This document shows positions 32,911 through 41,025 of a DNA stretch of 41,025 nucleotides, piece by piece. This stretch comes from Clostridium sp. CAG:465. GTDB taxonomy: Bacteria; Bacillota; Clostridia; TANB77; CAG-465. Position 1 is the stretch's first letter, and every line of letters starts with the position of its first letter. The translations under genes were made by a program, and so were the position numbers. The notes under the pieces were generated by a model. It was given only the letters and a program-made list of their open reading frames with translations. It was not told the DNA's origin and ran no database searches. The stretch lies in assembly GCA_000433755.1 (NCBI GenBank), contig FR891295.1, positions 1 through 41,025 on the forward strand, in the 5' to 3' direction.

Positions 32911-35667
32911 ATGGAAAACAAAAAATTCTTAATAATAGATGGAAATAGTATAATGAATAGAGCATATTATGGACTTATGAATATGCGTATGACATCTAGT
33001 ATACTAAATATACATACTAATGCTTTATATGCATTTTTAAATATTTATTGGATGACATTAGATAGATTTAAACCTGACTATGTTGCTGTATCATTTGATT
33101 TAAAAGCTCCTACATTTAGACATGAAATGTATAAAGAGTATAAAGGTACAAGACATGCTATGCCAGAGAAATTAAAGGAACAAATGCCGGTTATAAAGAA
33201 AATATTAATGGCGATGAATGTACCAATTATTGAGCTGGAAGGATATGAAGCAGATGATATTTTAGGAACTATTTCAAATACAAATGAAAAAAATAATGTA
33301 TATACATATATACTTACTGGAGATAGAGATTCATTTCAATTAATTTCAAGTTTAACAGCTGTTGTAATGCCTTCAAATAAACCAGGTAAAACAGAATATA
33401 CTGTTTTTGATCCTCAAAAATTAAAAGAAAAATATGGAATAGAACCTTATCAAGTAATTGAAGTTAAATCACTTATGGGAGATGCCTCAGATAATATTCC
33501 AGGGGTTAAAGGAGTAGGCGAGAAGACAGCGTACAGTTTAATTCAAAATTATGGAAATATAGAGTATATATATAATAATATAGATAATATTGAATTAAAG
33601 CCTAAAGTAAAAGAAAAATTATTATTAGATAAGGATATGGCAAACCTTAGTCATACATTAGCTACAATTGATATTAATGTACCAATCAAGGTTGACTATG
33701 ACAAGGCAAAATTAACAGAGGTAAATAAAGAGGAACTATATAAATTATTTAAAGATTTAGAATTTAATAAATTTTTATCTAAGTATGATTTTTCTGATAT
33801 TTCGATTGAAGAGGAAAATAAAACTAGTAATGAACCTAAAATTGATACTAGTATAAAAGATATAATAACTATAGACAATGTAAATTATGATAAGTACAAG
33901 TTTGCATTAGAACAAATGTTTAAGAATAGTAAAATATCATATATTTTTAATATTTCATCTAAGAATTTTACTAGTAGCATAAATATAAACGATAAGGATT
34001 TTATTGCAATATATAATCATAAAGATGATACCATCTATGTTATAAATATAGATAGTCTTGGTAATGATTCATTAACATATATCTTAAAAACATTTTCAAC
34101 TTCAAGCTGTAAAAAAATTGGATACAATATAAAACAAGATTTGCTATATTTATTTAACAATAAAATATCAGATAATATACAAGGATTTGATTATGATTTA
34201 ATGATTGCATACTATTTATTAAATAGTAACAACAGTCATAATTCTATTTCAAATGTTTTAAATGATCTTTTTAATATAACATTAAATTTAAATTATAAAA
34301 AAGAAGCTGTGCAGATTTCTTTTTTTGATAGTATTGATAATTCAAAAAAAGAATTTTTGGATGATAATGAAAAAAGCATTATATGTAGTTACTTAAAAGG
34401 AATATATTTATCATATGATGTTATAATAAAGAAATTGGAAGAGGTAAATATGTTATCTTTGTTTAATGATATTGAAATGCCTCTTGCAGAGACTTTAGCA
34501 AGCATGGAAAATGTGGGAATGTATATAGATAAAGAAAAATTAAAAGAATTTGATATAGAAATAACTCAAAAATTAAATGATTTAGAAAATACTATCTATA
34601 CCCTTGCTGGAGAAAATTTTAATATTAATTCTACACAACAACTTGGAAAAGTTTTATTTGAAAAATTGGGGCTTCCTGTAGTAAAAAAGACAAAAACTGG
34701 ATATTCAACAGATAAAGACGTTTTAGAAAAATTAGAAGAATATCATGATATAATTCCAAAGTTACTTGAATACAGACAATTAAGTAAATTAAAAACTACA
34801 TATGTTGATTCATTAAAAGAAAAAATAGATGAAGATGGAAGAATACATACTACTTTTATGCAGACAGTTACAACTACTGGAAGGCTTAGTAGTGTAGAAC
34901 CAAATCTTCAAAATATACCTATAAGATTACAAATTGGTAAAAAGATACGTAGTTTTTTTGTTGGACAAAACAATAATAGTATAATGGATGCTGATTATAG
35001 CCAAATAGAGCTTAGAGTCCTTGCTGACGTTGCAAATGATTCAGTTATGATTAATTCATTTAATGAAGGAATTGATATTCATAAAACAACGGCTTCACAA
35101 GTTTTTGATGTTCCTTTAAATGAAGTAACTGATGAAATGAGATCACATGCTAAAGCTGTAAATTTTGGTATAGTATATGGTATAAGTGGATTTGGACTTG
35201 CTAAAAATATAGGAACTTCTAGGAAAAAAGCAACTGAATATATTGAAAAATATTTAAATAAGTATCAAGGTATTCATGAGTTTATGAATAATATTGTTAA
35301 AGAGGCAACAGAAAACGGCTATGTTTCTACATTATTTAATAGAAGAAGATATATTCCTGAACTTAGGGAAAAAAATAAAAATATTGTAGAATTTGGAAAA
35401 CGAATTGCTATGAATACACCTATTCAAGGAACAGCGGCAGATATAATTAAAATAGCAATGAATAGAATATATAAAGCTCTAAAAGATAATAATCTTAAAT
35501 CAAAATTAATTATGCAAGTTCATGATGAACTTATAATTGAAGTTATTCCTGATGAAGAAGATAAAGTAAAATCTATTATGAAAAAAGAAATGGAAAATGT
35601 TGTATCATTAAAGGTTCCTTTAACTATTGATCTTAATGTTGGTAAATCATGGTATGATGCACATTAA
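32911..35667 (+). CDS. polA: DNA polymerase I
   Basis: A 918-residue family A polymerase for repair and Okazaki fragment processing. The 5'-3' exonuclease (residues 1-300) begins LIIDGNSIMNRAYYG and contains EGYEADDI, TGDRDSFQL and KSLMGDASDNIPGV. The central 3'-5' exonuclease-like region (about 305-500) keeps the fold (KIGYNIKQDLLYL) but lacks the DxE metal motif at its start, so proofreading is probably absent, as in Taq-like enzymes. The polymerase has motif A DADYSQIELRVLA, motif B SHAKAVNFGIVYGI and motif C VHDELIIEV. The start has a GAGG site. coaE, a common downstream neighbour in Clostridia, is missing. Confidence 0.97.
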   Translation: MENKKFLIIDGNSIMNRAYYGLMNMRMTSSILNIHTNALYAFLNIYWMTLDRFKPDYVAVSFDLKAPTFRHEMYKEYKGTRHAMPEKLKEQMPVIKKILMAMNVPIIELEGYEADDILGTISNTNEKNNVYTYILTGDRDSFQLISSLTAVVMPSNKPGKTEYTVFDPQKLKEKYGIEPYQVIEVKSLMGDASDNIPGVKGVGEKTAYSLIQNYGNIEYIYNNIDNIELKPKVKEKLLLDKDMANLSHTLATIDINVPIKVDYDKAKLTEVNKEELYKLFKDLEFNKFLSKYDFSDISIEEENKTSNEPKIDTSIKDIITIDNVNYDKYKFALEQMFKNSKISYIFNISSKNFTSSININDKDFIAIYNHKDDTIYVINIDSLGNDSLTYILKTFSTSSCKKIGYNIKQDLLYLFNNKISDNIQGFDYDLMIAYYLLNSNNSHNSISNVLNDLFNITLNLNYKKEAVQISFFDSIDNSKKEFLDDNEKSIICSYLKGIYLSYDVIIKKLEEVNMLSLFNDIEMPLAETLASMENVGMYIDKEKLKEFDIEITQKLNDLENTIYTLAGENFNINSTQQLGKVLFEKLGLPVVKKTKTGYSTDKDVLEKLEEYHDIIPKLLEYRQLSKLKTTYVDSLKEKIDEDGRIHTTFMQTVTTTGRLSSVEPNLQNIPIRLQIGKKIRSFFVGQNNNSIMDADYSQIELRVLADVANDSVMINSFNEGIDIHKTTASQVFDVPLNEVTDEMRSHAKAVNFGIVYGISGFGLAKNIGTSRKKATEYIEKYLNKYQGIHEFMNNIVKEATENGYVSTLFNRRRYIPELREKNKNIVEFGKRIAMNTPIQGTAADIIKIAMNRIYKALKDNNLKSKLIMQVHDELIIEVIPDEEDKVKSIMKKEMENVVSLKVPLTIDLNVGKSWYDAH

Positions 35668-35715
35668 AGTATATAAAATTTTATATAAGTATAATAAAGA
35701 GGTTTTGATATAAAT

Positions 35716-36279
35716 ATGAAGAAAAAAAGAATTATAAAAATTGTATTAATTTGCTTACTTTCTATTATTTTGGTAATTTTATGTGGATATGTAATTTTAA
35801 AAAATGTAATTTATCCTCTTAATCATTTTAGTATAGTAAAAGAAGAGGCAAGTAAAAATAATATAGATCCTTATCTTGTAATGGCAATTATAAAAACAGA
35901 AAGTGGCTTTAAAAAGGATGCTACTTCAAATAAAGATGCAAAGGGATTAATGCAAATTATTGATTCTACTGCAACAGATATAAATAATAAAACAAACATA
36001 GTAGATGAAGTTGGAGAGAATATTTATGATGAAAATGTAAATATATCTCTTGGCTGTAAATATTTTAGTGATCTTATAAAAAGGTATAATGGTAACTATT
36101 ATTTAGCAATATGTGCATATAATGCGGGAATGGGAAATGTTGATAAATGGATTGAACAAGGAATTATAGATAAGGATATATCAAGTTACAATAACATTTC
36201 TTTGCCGTATAAAGAAACTGAAAAATATTTAAAAAAAGTTATGGACTCATATCATATGTATAAGGTTTTATATAAATAA
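35716..36279 (+). CDS. Membrane-anchored lytic transglycosylase (SLT family)
   Basis: A 187-residue exported SLT-type lytic transglycosylase that would cleave glycan strands of peptidoglycan. An N-terminal membrane segment (residues 9-29) precedes the SLT domain. Catalytic glutamate E62 lies in AIIKTESGFKKDATS; then comes DAKGLMQIIDSTA and later YLAICAYNAGMGNVDKWI. This is a family-standard layout of the short YjbJ/MltE-like type. It follows polA by 48 bases, an order common in Clostridia, and is 13 bases before the next gene, so the three may share a transcript. Confidence 0.93.
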   Translation: MKKKRIIKIVLICLLSIILVILCGYVILKNVIYPLNHFSIVKEEASKNNIDPYLVMAIIKTESGFKKDATSNKDAKGLMQIIDSTATDINNKTNIVDEVGENIYDENVNISLGCKYFSDLIKRYNGNYYLAICAYNAGMGNVDKWIEQGIIDKDISSYNNISLPYKETEKYLKKVMDSYHMYKVLYK

Positions 36280-36292
36280 TTAAGGTGAATTT

Positions 36293-37063
36293 ATGAAAAA
36301 TATAAAAAATAAAAAAAATAAAATTGTTATTCTTGTATTACTTACTTTAATAGCTGTAATATCTATATGCCTTTTTGTATATATTACAACTATAATGCAC
36401 AAGAAAGATGGCAACATAGAAGAGGATTTAAATGCTACTAAAGAGGAAAATGAAGTTGTAGAAAATATAGAAAATAATGAAAATAATAATTTAGAAATAG
36501 AATCCAAATATGTGGATGATAATCCCATAGTGGTTGGATTATATGTTAAAGAGGGAAATTATAAAAAACTTGTAAAAGACTATTATTGCGGTTGGGATCC
36601 AGAAAAAGTTTTAGGAATATTTTATGCAGTATATACAAATGAGGAACAAATATCGGGCTCTAATTTTAACTTGGTATGGAAAGATTACTTAAATAAATAT
36701 TCAGATGTCGATAAATATAGGATTGGATATAACTTAAAATTTACGATGAATGATGGAACTGTTATTGACCAGACTATTTTAAATCCAGATCATGCATATT
36801 TAATGTATCCTGAAATACAATGCTACTTATATGATGATATTAATCTTGTACCTGGAAAAAGATATTACCATATTACAAGTGAAGAAATGAATGATAATAC
36901 CATATGTTCATCTATAAAACTGGTTGGAGATAAAAAAACTCCTAACATATCCTCTGAAATAGAGCTTACCGCCTTTACATATAAATCTAATGATGATTTT
37001 GGCGCTAACGGAAAATATAGGGGAAATAGTAAATATACGGTAACAATATATCGAAAAAAGTAA
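36293..37063 (+). CDS. Unknown membrane-anchored protein, 256 residues
   Basis: I do not recognise the family. An N-terminal membrane segment (about residues 9-30) is followed by an acidic linker (EEDLNATKEENEVVENIENNE), then a C-terminal domain of about 180 residues that looks beta-rich: VVGLYVKEGNYKKL, KFTMNDGTVIDQTIL, LTAFTYK, YTVTIYRKK. Two cysteines (DYYCGWD and IQCYLYD) are spaced well apart. It probably faces the outside. AAGGTGAA precedes the ATG. It lies directly after the transglycosylase gene. Confidence 0.75.
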   Translation: MKNIKNKKNKIVILVLLTLIAVISICLFVYITTIMHKKDGNIEEDLNATKEENEVVENIENNENNNLEIESKYVDDNPIVVGLYVKEGNYKKLVKDYYCGWDPEKVLGIFYAVYTNEEQISGSNFNLVWKDYLNKYSDVDKYRIGYNLKFTMNDGTVIDQTILNPDHAYLMYPEIQCYLYDDINLVPGKRYYHITSEEMNDNTICSSIKLVGDKKTPNISSEIELTAFTYKSNDDFGANGKYRGNSKYTVTIYRKK

Positions 37064-37196
37064 AAAAATATCAAAAAATTACATAATGCTTTTAAAATAT
37101 TGCTTTAAATACTACACAAAAAGGAAAAAATATGTTAAAATATATTAAGTGATTAAACAATTTTTTGTTGTTTTATATTAAAGGGAGGAAATTAAT

Positions 37197-37922
37197 ATGT
37201 CAGGACATAGCAAATGGAATAATATTAAAAGAAAAAAAGAAGCAAGTGATGCTAAGAAAGCAAATATCTTTTCAAAGCTTGGAAAAGAAATCACTATTGC
37301 AGTTAAAACAGGTAATAGCGGTGATATAAACGTAAATAGAAAGTTAAAAGACGTAGTTGCAAAGGCTAAAGCTCAAAATATGCCAAATGATAATATAAAT
37401 AGATGTATTCAAAAAGCAATTGGTGATACAAGTGCTGCAAATTATGAAGAAATAACATATGAAGGTTTTGGGCCATGTGGTGTTTCTGTTATTGTTGAAG
37501 CTTTAACAGATAATAAAAATAGAGCTGCTGCTGATATTCGTCATATATTTAGTAAATCAGGTGGAAGTCTTGGTCAAACAGGATCAGTTGGTTATATGTT
37601 TGACAAAAAAGGTTACTTTTTAATTGAAAAAAATGACTCAATTAATGAAGATGAATTAATGTTAGAAGTTTTAGACAATGGAGCAGATGATTTCATATCT
37701 GATGAAGAATACATAGAAGTCCTATGTGATCCTAAAGTTTTTTCTGATTTACTTGAAGCACTTCAAGAAAAAGGAATTAAACTTGAAGAAGCTCAAATAA
37801 AACAAATTCCTAATATAAAAAAGGAATTATCTGAAGAAGAGGAAGAAAAGCTTAATAATTTCTTGGACAAATTAGAAGAAAATGATGATGTGCAAAATGT
37901 GTGGCATAACGCAGATATTTAA
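37197..37922 (+). CDS. yebC: YebC/PmpR/TACO1-family protein
   Basis: A 241-residue protein of the YebC family. MSGHSKWNNIKRKKEASDAKKA at the start, ending at residue 22, and YEGFGPCGVSVIVEALTDN, FSKSGGSLGQTGSVGYMF later are diagnostic. YebC proteins were called transcriptional regulators; recent work links them to helping ribosomes through proline-rich stretches. AAGGGAGG precedes the ATG. The acidic LSEEEEEKLNNFLDKLEENDDVQNV tail ending in HNADI is normal for the family. It is probably its own unit. Confidence 0.95.
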   Translation: MSGHSKWNNIKRKKEASDAKKANIFSKLGKEITIAVKTGNSGDINVNRKLKDVVAKAKAQNMPNDNINRCIQKAIGDTSAANYEEITYEGFGPCGVSVIVEALTDNKNRAAADIRHIFSKSGGSLGQTGSVGYMFDKKGYFLIEKNDSINEDELMLEVLDNGADDFISDEEYIEVLCDPKVFSDLLEALQEKGIKLEEAQIKQIPNIKKELSEEEEEKLNNFLDKLEENDDVQNVWHNADI

Positions 37923-37958
37923 TATACATAATTTTGAAATATTTTTTTAACAAAACTA

Positions 37959-37987
37959 TTGACTTTACATAAATAACGTGCTATAAT
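37959..37987 (+). promoter_or_regulatory. Promoter of the SNase-like gene
   Basis: TTGACT (37959-37964) and TATAAT (37982-37987) with a 17-base spacer. Confidence 0.7.
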
Positions 37988-38032
37988 AATAAATGTAAGG
38001 TGTTGTTATTGAAATTAAGGAGGTGTTTTGTT

Positions 38033-38946
38033 ATGTACTATGATAATAAATCTACGTTTTATATCAAACAATATGGGCCTGCAGCATTTACTATCGCTTT
38101 ATCTTTAGTGTTAGTTGTCGGTGGATTGTACATTTATTTATCAAGTAACAAAAACAATAAACCCCAAGATACTTTAGTAGCAAAAAATGACACTCAAAGC
38201 GAGCAACAAGTTGAGCAATCAAACAGTTTACAAGATGTGAAAGAAGATAACGTATCTAATTCTACATCAAACGTAGTTGAAGAAAAGAAAGATGTAAATA
38301 TAAATCAAAATGTTAGTAATACCCCCAAGATACTTTAGTAGCAAAAAATGACACTCAAAGCGAACAACAAGTTGAGCAATCAAACAGTTTACAAGATGTC
38401 AAAGAAGATAACGTATCTAATTCTACACCAAACGTAGTTGAAGAAAAGAAAGATGTAAATATAAATCAAAATGTTAGTAATACAACAAATGCTTCAGAAG
38501 TTAAATCTTCAGTAAACATAAATGATGTTAAAATAACAAATGTTTTATCTGCTGAACTTAGAGCTTTAAATAAACTTGAAAAATCAAAAGAGCTTACTGT
38601 AGTTGGAGTAGATGATAATAAGAATATTATTATTAATGCCAATGATAAAAACTATAAAGCATCTTTAATCGGTATTGATTATAAAAAATCAGGCTTAGAC
38701 ATTAAAGATAAACTTAATTCAGATTTAGCAAATAAAAAAGTAACAATCGCTTTTGATAATGTAAAAGTTCAAGACAATACTTTATGTGTATACTTATATG
38801 TAGATGGAAATCTATATAATCAAAAACTTTTAAAAGACGGTCTTGCAATATTAAATGTAGAAAAAGCAAACACAAGTCTTTTAAATGAACTAGTAAATGC
38901 ACAAAAACAAGCCAAAACAAATAATATAGGAATTTGGCAAAAATAA
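38033..38946 (+). pseudogene. Membrane-anchored SNase-fold protein broken by a tandem duplication
   Basis: AAGGAGGTG precedes the ATG at 38033. One membrane segment (about residues 15-36) leads into an Asn/Gln/Ser-rich linker. A direct repeat of 161 bp (38162-38322 and 38323-38483) shifts the frame, so translation ends at 38336-38338 (SNTPKIL). If either copy is removed, one frame runs unbroken to TAA at 38944-38946 and ends in a staphylococcal nuclease-like domain: ASLIGIDYKK, KKVTIAFDNVKVQD, LCVYLYVDGNLYNQKLLKDG, NIGIWQ. Catalytic Arg and Glu positions of SNase are not conserved, so even the intact form was probably not a nuclease. Alternatively the gene is intact and the repeat is an assembly error. 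Confidence 0.8.
38162..38483. repeat. Tandem duplication A, period 161 bp, two copies
   Basis: Copies 38162-38322 and 38323-38483 differ at three bases (GAGCAAC/GAACAAC, GATGTG/GATGTC, TACATC/TACACC). Because 161 is not a multiple of three, the second copy is read in another frame. No extended homology is seen outside the unit. Confidence 0.95.
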
Positions 38947-38998
38947 AAAGCATGCCGAACTAGGGAAAAACCTTAGTTTTCATATATCAACCTCTTAT

Positions 38999-39037
38999 GA
39001 TCGCCTCTATAGCAATATAGGGGCATCTATTTTTTTA
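38999..39037 (+). terminator. Terminator after the SNase-like gene
   Basis: GAT-c-GCCTCTATA pairs with TATAGGGGC-ATC (one G-U, one bulge) around a GCAA tetraloop and is followed by a T-rich stretch. Confidence 0.8.
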
Positions 39038-39052
39038 TTCTATAAGTATTTC

Positions 39053-39322
39053 TTATAATTAAATTTTATTTATCCCAACTTTTATATTGTAATTCAATAT
39101 CCTTTATAGTAAAATATATTATATATTGGTATAGAAATGAGATGATTTTAAATGATAAAGTTAAAAATAATTAACATTGATGGGAGTACTTTTTATAATT
39201 AAATTTCATTAATCCCAACTTTTATATTGTAATTCAATATTCTTTATAGTAAAATATTTATATATTGATATAGAAATGAGATGATTTTAAATGATAAAGT
39301 TAAAAATAATTAACATTGATGG
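39053..39322. repeat. Tandem duplication B, period 139-140 bp, two copies of a promoter and gene start
   Basis: Copies 39053-39183 and 39193-39322 share about 97% identity (four substitutions and one 1-base deletion). Each holds a possible promoter (TTGTAA-17-TAAAAT), a weak GAGATGA site, an ATG and the first 11 codons (MIKLKIINIDG). The 344-base gap 38947-39290 is fully explained by a terminator, this duplication and the truncated gene start. Confidence 0.93.
39152..39202 (+). pseudogene. Truncated duplicate of the start of the 99-residue unknown gene
   Basis: Sixteen codons, MIKLKIINIDGSTFYN, then TAA. The first 11 codons match those of the gene at 39291 exactly; the rest is read-through into the second copy. 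It is a by-product of duplication B, not a functional gene. Confidence 0.8.
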
Positions 39323-39590
39323 ATATATATATAATTTAAAAGACACCAAGGAAAATAATTATACTTTAAATTTAGAATTTTTTGATATAGATAAAAAGCC
39401 CCAAATTGGGGATTACATATATATGTCCTCTGAATTGTTAAATCCAAGATATGAGGGTTTTAGCACAAATTATGCATTTGGAACTTTAGAAGATACATAT
39501 GGAAAAAAGGATATAGATTTAACAGATATTGATATTATAAAAGTTGTAATAAACAATTTGGAAATATATCTAAAAAGGTTATATGGATAG
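39291..39590 (+). CDS. Unknown 99-residue protein
   Basis: I do not recognise a named family. The protein is short, acidic and beta-rich at the start (IKLKIINIDGYIYNLKD), with DYIYMSSELLNPRYEGFS in the middle and an amphipathic helix at the end (DIIKVVINNLEIYLKRLYG). Its start lies in the second copy of duplication B. It ends 12 bases before the next gene, so the two are probably an operon and functionally linked. Confidence 0.7.
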   Translation: MIKLKIINIDGYIYNLKDTKENNYTLNLEFFDIDKKPQIGDYIYMSSELLNPRYEGFSTNYAFGTLEDTYGKKDIDLTDIDIIKVVINNLEIYLKRLYG

Positions 39591-39938
39591 AGGTAAAATG
39601 AAATGTCTAATTCAAAAGAACTAAATAGAATAAAAAAATTATATGGTGAAAAATTTATGCATTTTTGTAGAAGTATTTTTCCAACATTACTAGAACAAGA
39701 AGGATTATTAACAGAGGTTTTAAAATCTACATTTGCTACAAATAGCAGAACGTTATATGATGATATAGTTAATAGTGATTTAGAAGAAGAATTTAAAAAT
39801 TATATATATAGTAAAATTGACGTAGAAAAAGAAAAACCAGAAATAATTGGAGAAAAAACGCCATATCAACTTTTAGATGAGAATGGATATAATTTGTATG
39901 AATGTAATTCAGAAGAGGAAATTCAAAGTTTTAAAAAA

Positions 39939-40214
39939 TATTATAAATCAGGAGAAGAACTATGTACTTTTCGTGGTAACAGATTAAATAGATGTGTTGT
40001 ATTCTTTGCTGTGAAAAAAAATGTAGAAGAAATAAAAAGAGAAGATTTCAACAATCCTAAAAGAGAAGATGAATGTATTATAAATCAGGAGAAGAACTAT
40101 GTACTTTTCGTGGTGGTAATAGATTAAATAGATGCGTTGTATTCTTTGCTGTGAAAAAAGATGTAGAAGAAATAAAAAGAGAAGATTTCAACAATCCTAA
40201 AAGAGAAGATGAAT
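39939..40214. repeat. Tandem duplication C, period 137-140 bp, two copies
   Basis: Copies 39939-40074 and 40076-40214 differ by three substitutions and a 3-base insertion (CGTGGTAAC versus CGTGGTGGTAAT). The period leaves remainder two on division by three, so it breaks the host gene. Confidence 0.95.
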
Positions 40215-40324
40215 ACGGAACATCTGTTATGTCAATACAATTTACTAAATCTCAAAATAGTACAGTATCTATAAAAAATAGATATAATCATACAGTAAAT
40301 AATCCAGATGCAACATATGGAAAC

Positions 40325-40492
40325 AACTTAGATGAAATAACACTAGGACTTAGACAAAGTTTTGAAAAATTGTTATCAGAAAGAGGATTAACATTAAATA
40401 GATCCAATGACTTAGATAAAATAGTACCAGGACTTACGCAAAGTTTTGAAAAATTGTTATCAGAAAGAGGATTAACATTAAATAGTTCCAAC
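40325..40492. repeat. Tandem duplication D, period 84 bp, in frame
   Basis: Copies 40325-40408 and 40409-40492 encode NLDEITLGLRQSFEKLL... and DLDKIVPGLTQSFEKLL.... A 47-base core is identical, while most of the nine differences lie at the left edge. Confidence 0.93.
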
Positions 40493-40708
40493 ATTGAAGC
40501 ATTTTATATTCCTGGCTATGTTGTTGCAGATGATGGAAAATACTATAAATACAATATGGAAATTAATGGTAATTACTATTGTCCTGGAAATGTAATTATA
40601 GATCATGGCAATGTAATTAAATTAGAACCAGAAAAACAAGAATTAATTGATTATTTTATTTTAGATAAAGAAAATAAAACGTTAAGTTTATATGATTCTG
40701 CAATAAGT

Positions 40709-40832
40709 GATAGTTTTATAGATGGTTTTAAAAACATAGATTCAATAGAAATGGCAAATAACATATCTTTAGGAAGGGATAGTTTTATAGATGGTTTTAA
40801 AAACATAGATTCAATAGAAATGGCAAATAACA
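40709..40832. repeat. Tandem duplication E, period 69 bp, in frame
   Basis: A 55-base block (40709-40763) recurs exactly at 40778-40832, encoding DSFIDGFKNIDSIEMANN twice, with the 14-base spacer ISLGR-coding sequence between. Confidence 0.93.
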
Positions 40833-41025
40833 ATAATAGTGAACAAAAAACAAAGACAATTACAATTAAAGAAAAAAGCTCTGATAAACCAATAACAATA
40901 GAAATAAACAAAGAAAGTAATAGTATAATAGGTTACACAAATGAAAATTTAACAAATCTAGGGGATAATTTTCTTGAGTATAATGAACAATTAAGTAAAC
41001 TTGTTGCACCAAATGTAACAAGTAT

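Larger units (their letters stand above)
39603..41025 (+). pseudogene. Large unknown protein gene, frameshifted by duplication C and open at the window end
   Basis: The frame starts MSNSKELNRIKKLYGEKFMHF and runs to TYESGEEL-like CTFRGNRLNRCVVFFAVKK. A repeat of 137-140 bp (39939-40074 and 40076-40214) then shifts the frame, giving a stop at 40125-40127. Read through the second copy instead, the protein continues DEYGTSVMSIQFTK, KNRYNHTVNNPDATYG and onward to the window edge, at least 460 residues. Two in-frame repeats (28 and 23 residues) occur further along. Similar conserved proteins of unknown function are, to my recollection, common in uncultured gut Firmicutes, which have a single copy of these segments. 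I do not assign a function. Confidence 0.7.

Noticed and set aside
38323..38946. A separate second gene starting in copy two of duplication A
   Set aside because: The second copy lacks its own ribosome binding site with start codon; removing one copy rejoins the reading frame, so it is one broken gene.
40325..40846. CRISPR-like short repeats
   Set aside because: Each repeat has only two adjacent copies, unequal unit lengths (84 and 69 bp), and both are coding and in frame. No third copy, regular spacer or cas gene is present.

Overview
The window is very AT-rich DNA, well under about 30% G+C by eye. Genes are tightly packed, ribosome binding sites are strong (AGGAGG or GGTGA), and most visible promoters are close to TTGACA-17-TATAAT. 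Ribonuclease Y, WhiA, YmdB, SpoVT, SpoVB, a zinc-ribbon AbrB protein and a 2-hydroxyacyl-CoA dehydratase-type activase point to an endospore-forming or formerly spore-forming anaerobic Firmicute (Clostridia), probably an uncultured host-associated lineage. No rRNA, CRISPR array, insertion sequence or prophage is visible; most of the window is chromosomal backbone.

Layout. 1-4.8 kb: a spore/cell-wall type double peptidoglycan-binding protein, TrmL, a dCMP deaminase, tRNA-Met(CAT), a superoxide dismutase, a metal-exporter/Fur-family pair reading leftward from one promoter with a perfect 27-bp operator, and a degenerate M23 protein. 4.9-9.8 kb: initiator tRNA, RecD2 helicase, a short unknown gene and a solitary KAP-type P-loop NTPase. 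10-13.8 kb: SpoVT, RNase Y and an unknown 420-residue protein. 13.9-16.9 kb: a three-gene overlapping operon of two paralogous dehydratase-D-like iron-sulfur proteins and their ATPase activator. 17-19.8 kb: a small membrane protein, then an SDR oxidoreductase, YmdB and CysE. 19.8-23 kb, leftward: MurA, WalJ, RlmH and a small AbrB regulator, preceded by a small cysteine-rich protein. 23.2-25.9 kb: L31, a single-chain DUF1385-PrmC fusion, and a short WhiA. 25.9-30.1 kb, leftward: a membrane-anchored coiled protein, a ferritin-like protein, SpoVB and an unknown gene. 30.1-37.9 kb: HemW, a frameshifted subtilisin-like protease, DNA polymerase I, a lytic transglycosylase, an unknown anchored protein and YebC.

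The last 3 kb (38.1-40.9 kb) is unlike the rest. Five separate direct tandem duplications of about 161, 139, 137-140, 84 and 69 bp lie close together. The copies differ by a few percent or at their edges. Two of them shift the reading frame and break a nuclease-fold protein gene and a large unknown gene, and one duplicates a promoter plus the first codons of a gene. They may be real recent duplications, or an assembly that steps back and forth between two strain haplotypes; the lengths, close to short-read length, favour the second explanation. This cluster, the DUF1385-PrmC fusion, the 27-bp operator and the lone KAP NTPase are the observations most worth following up.
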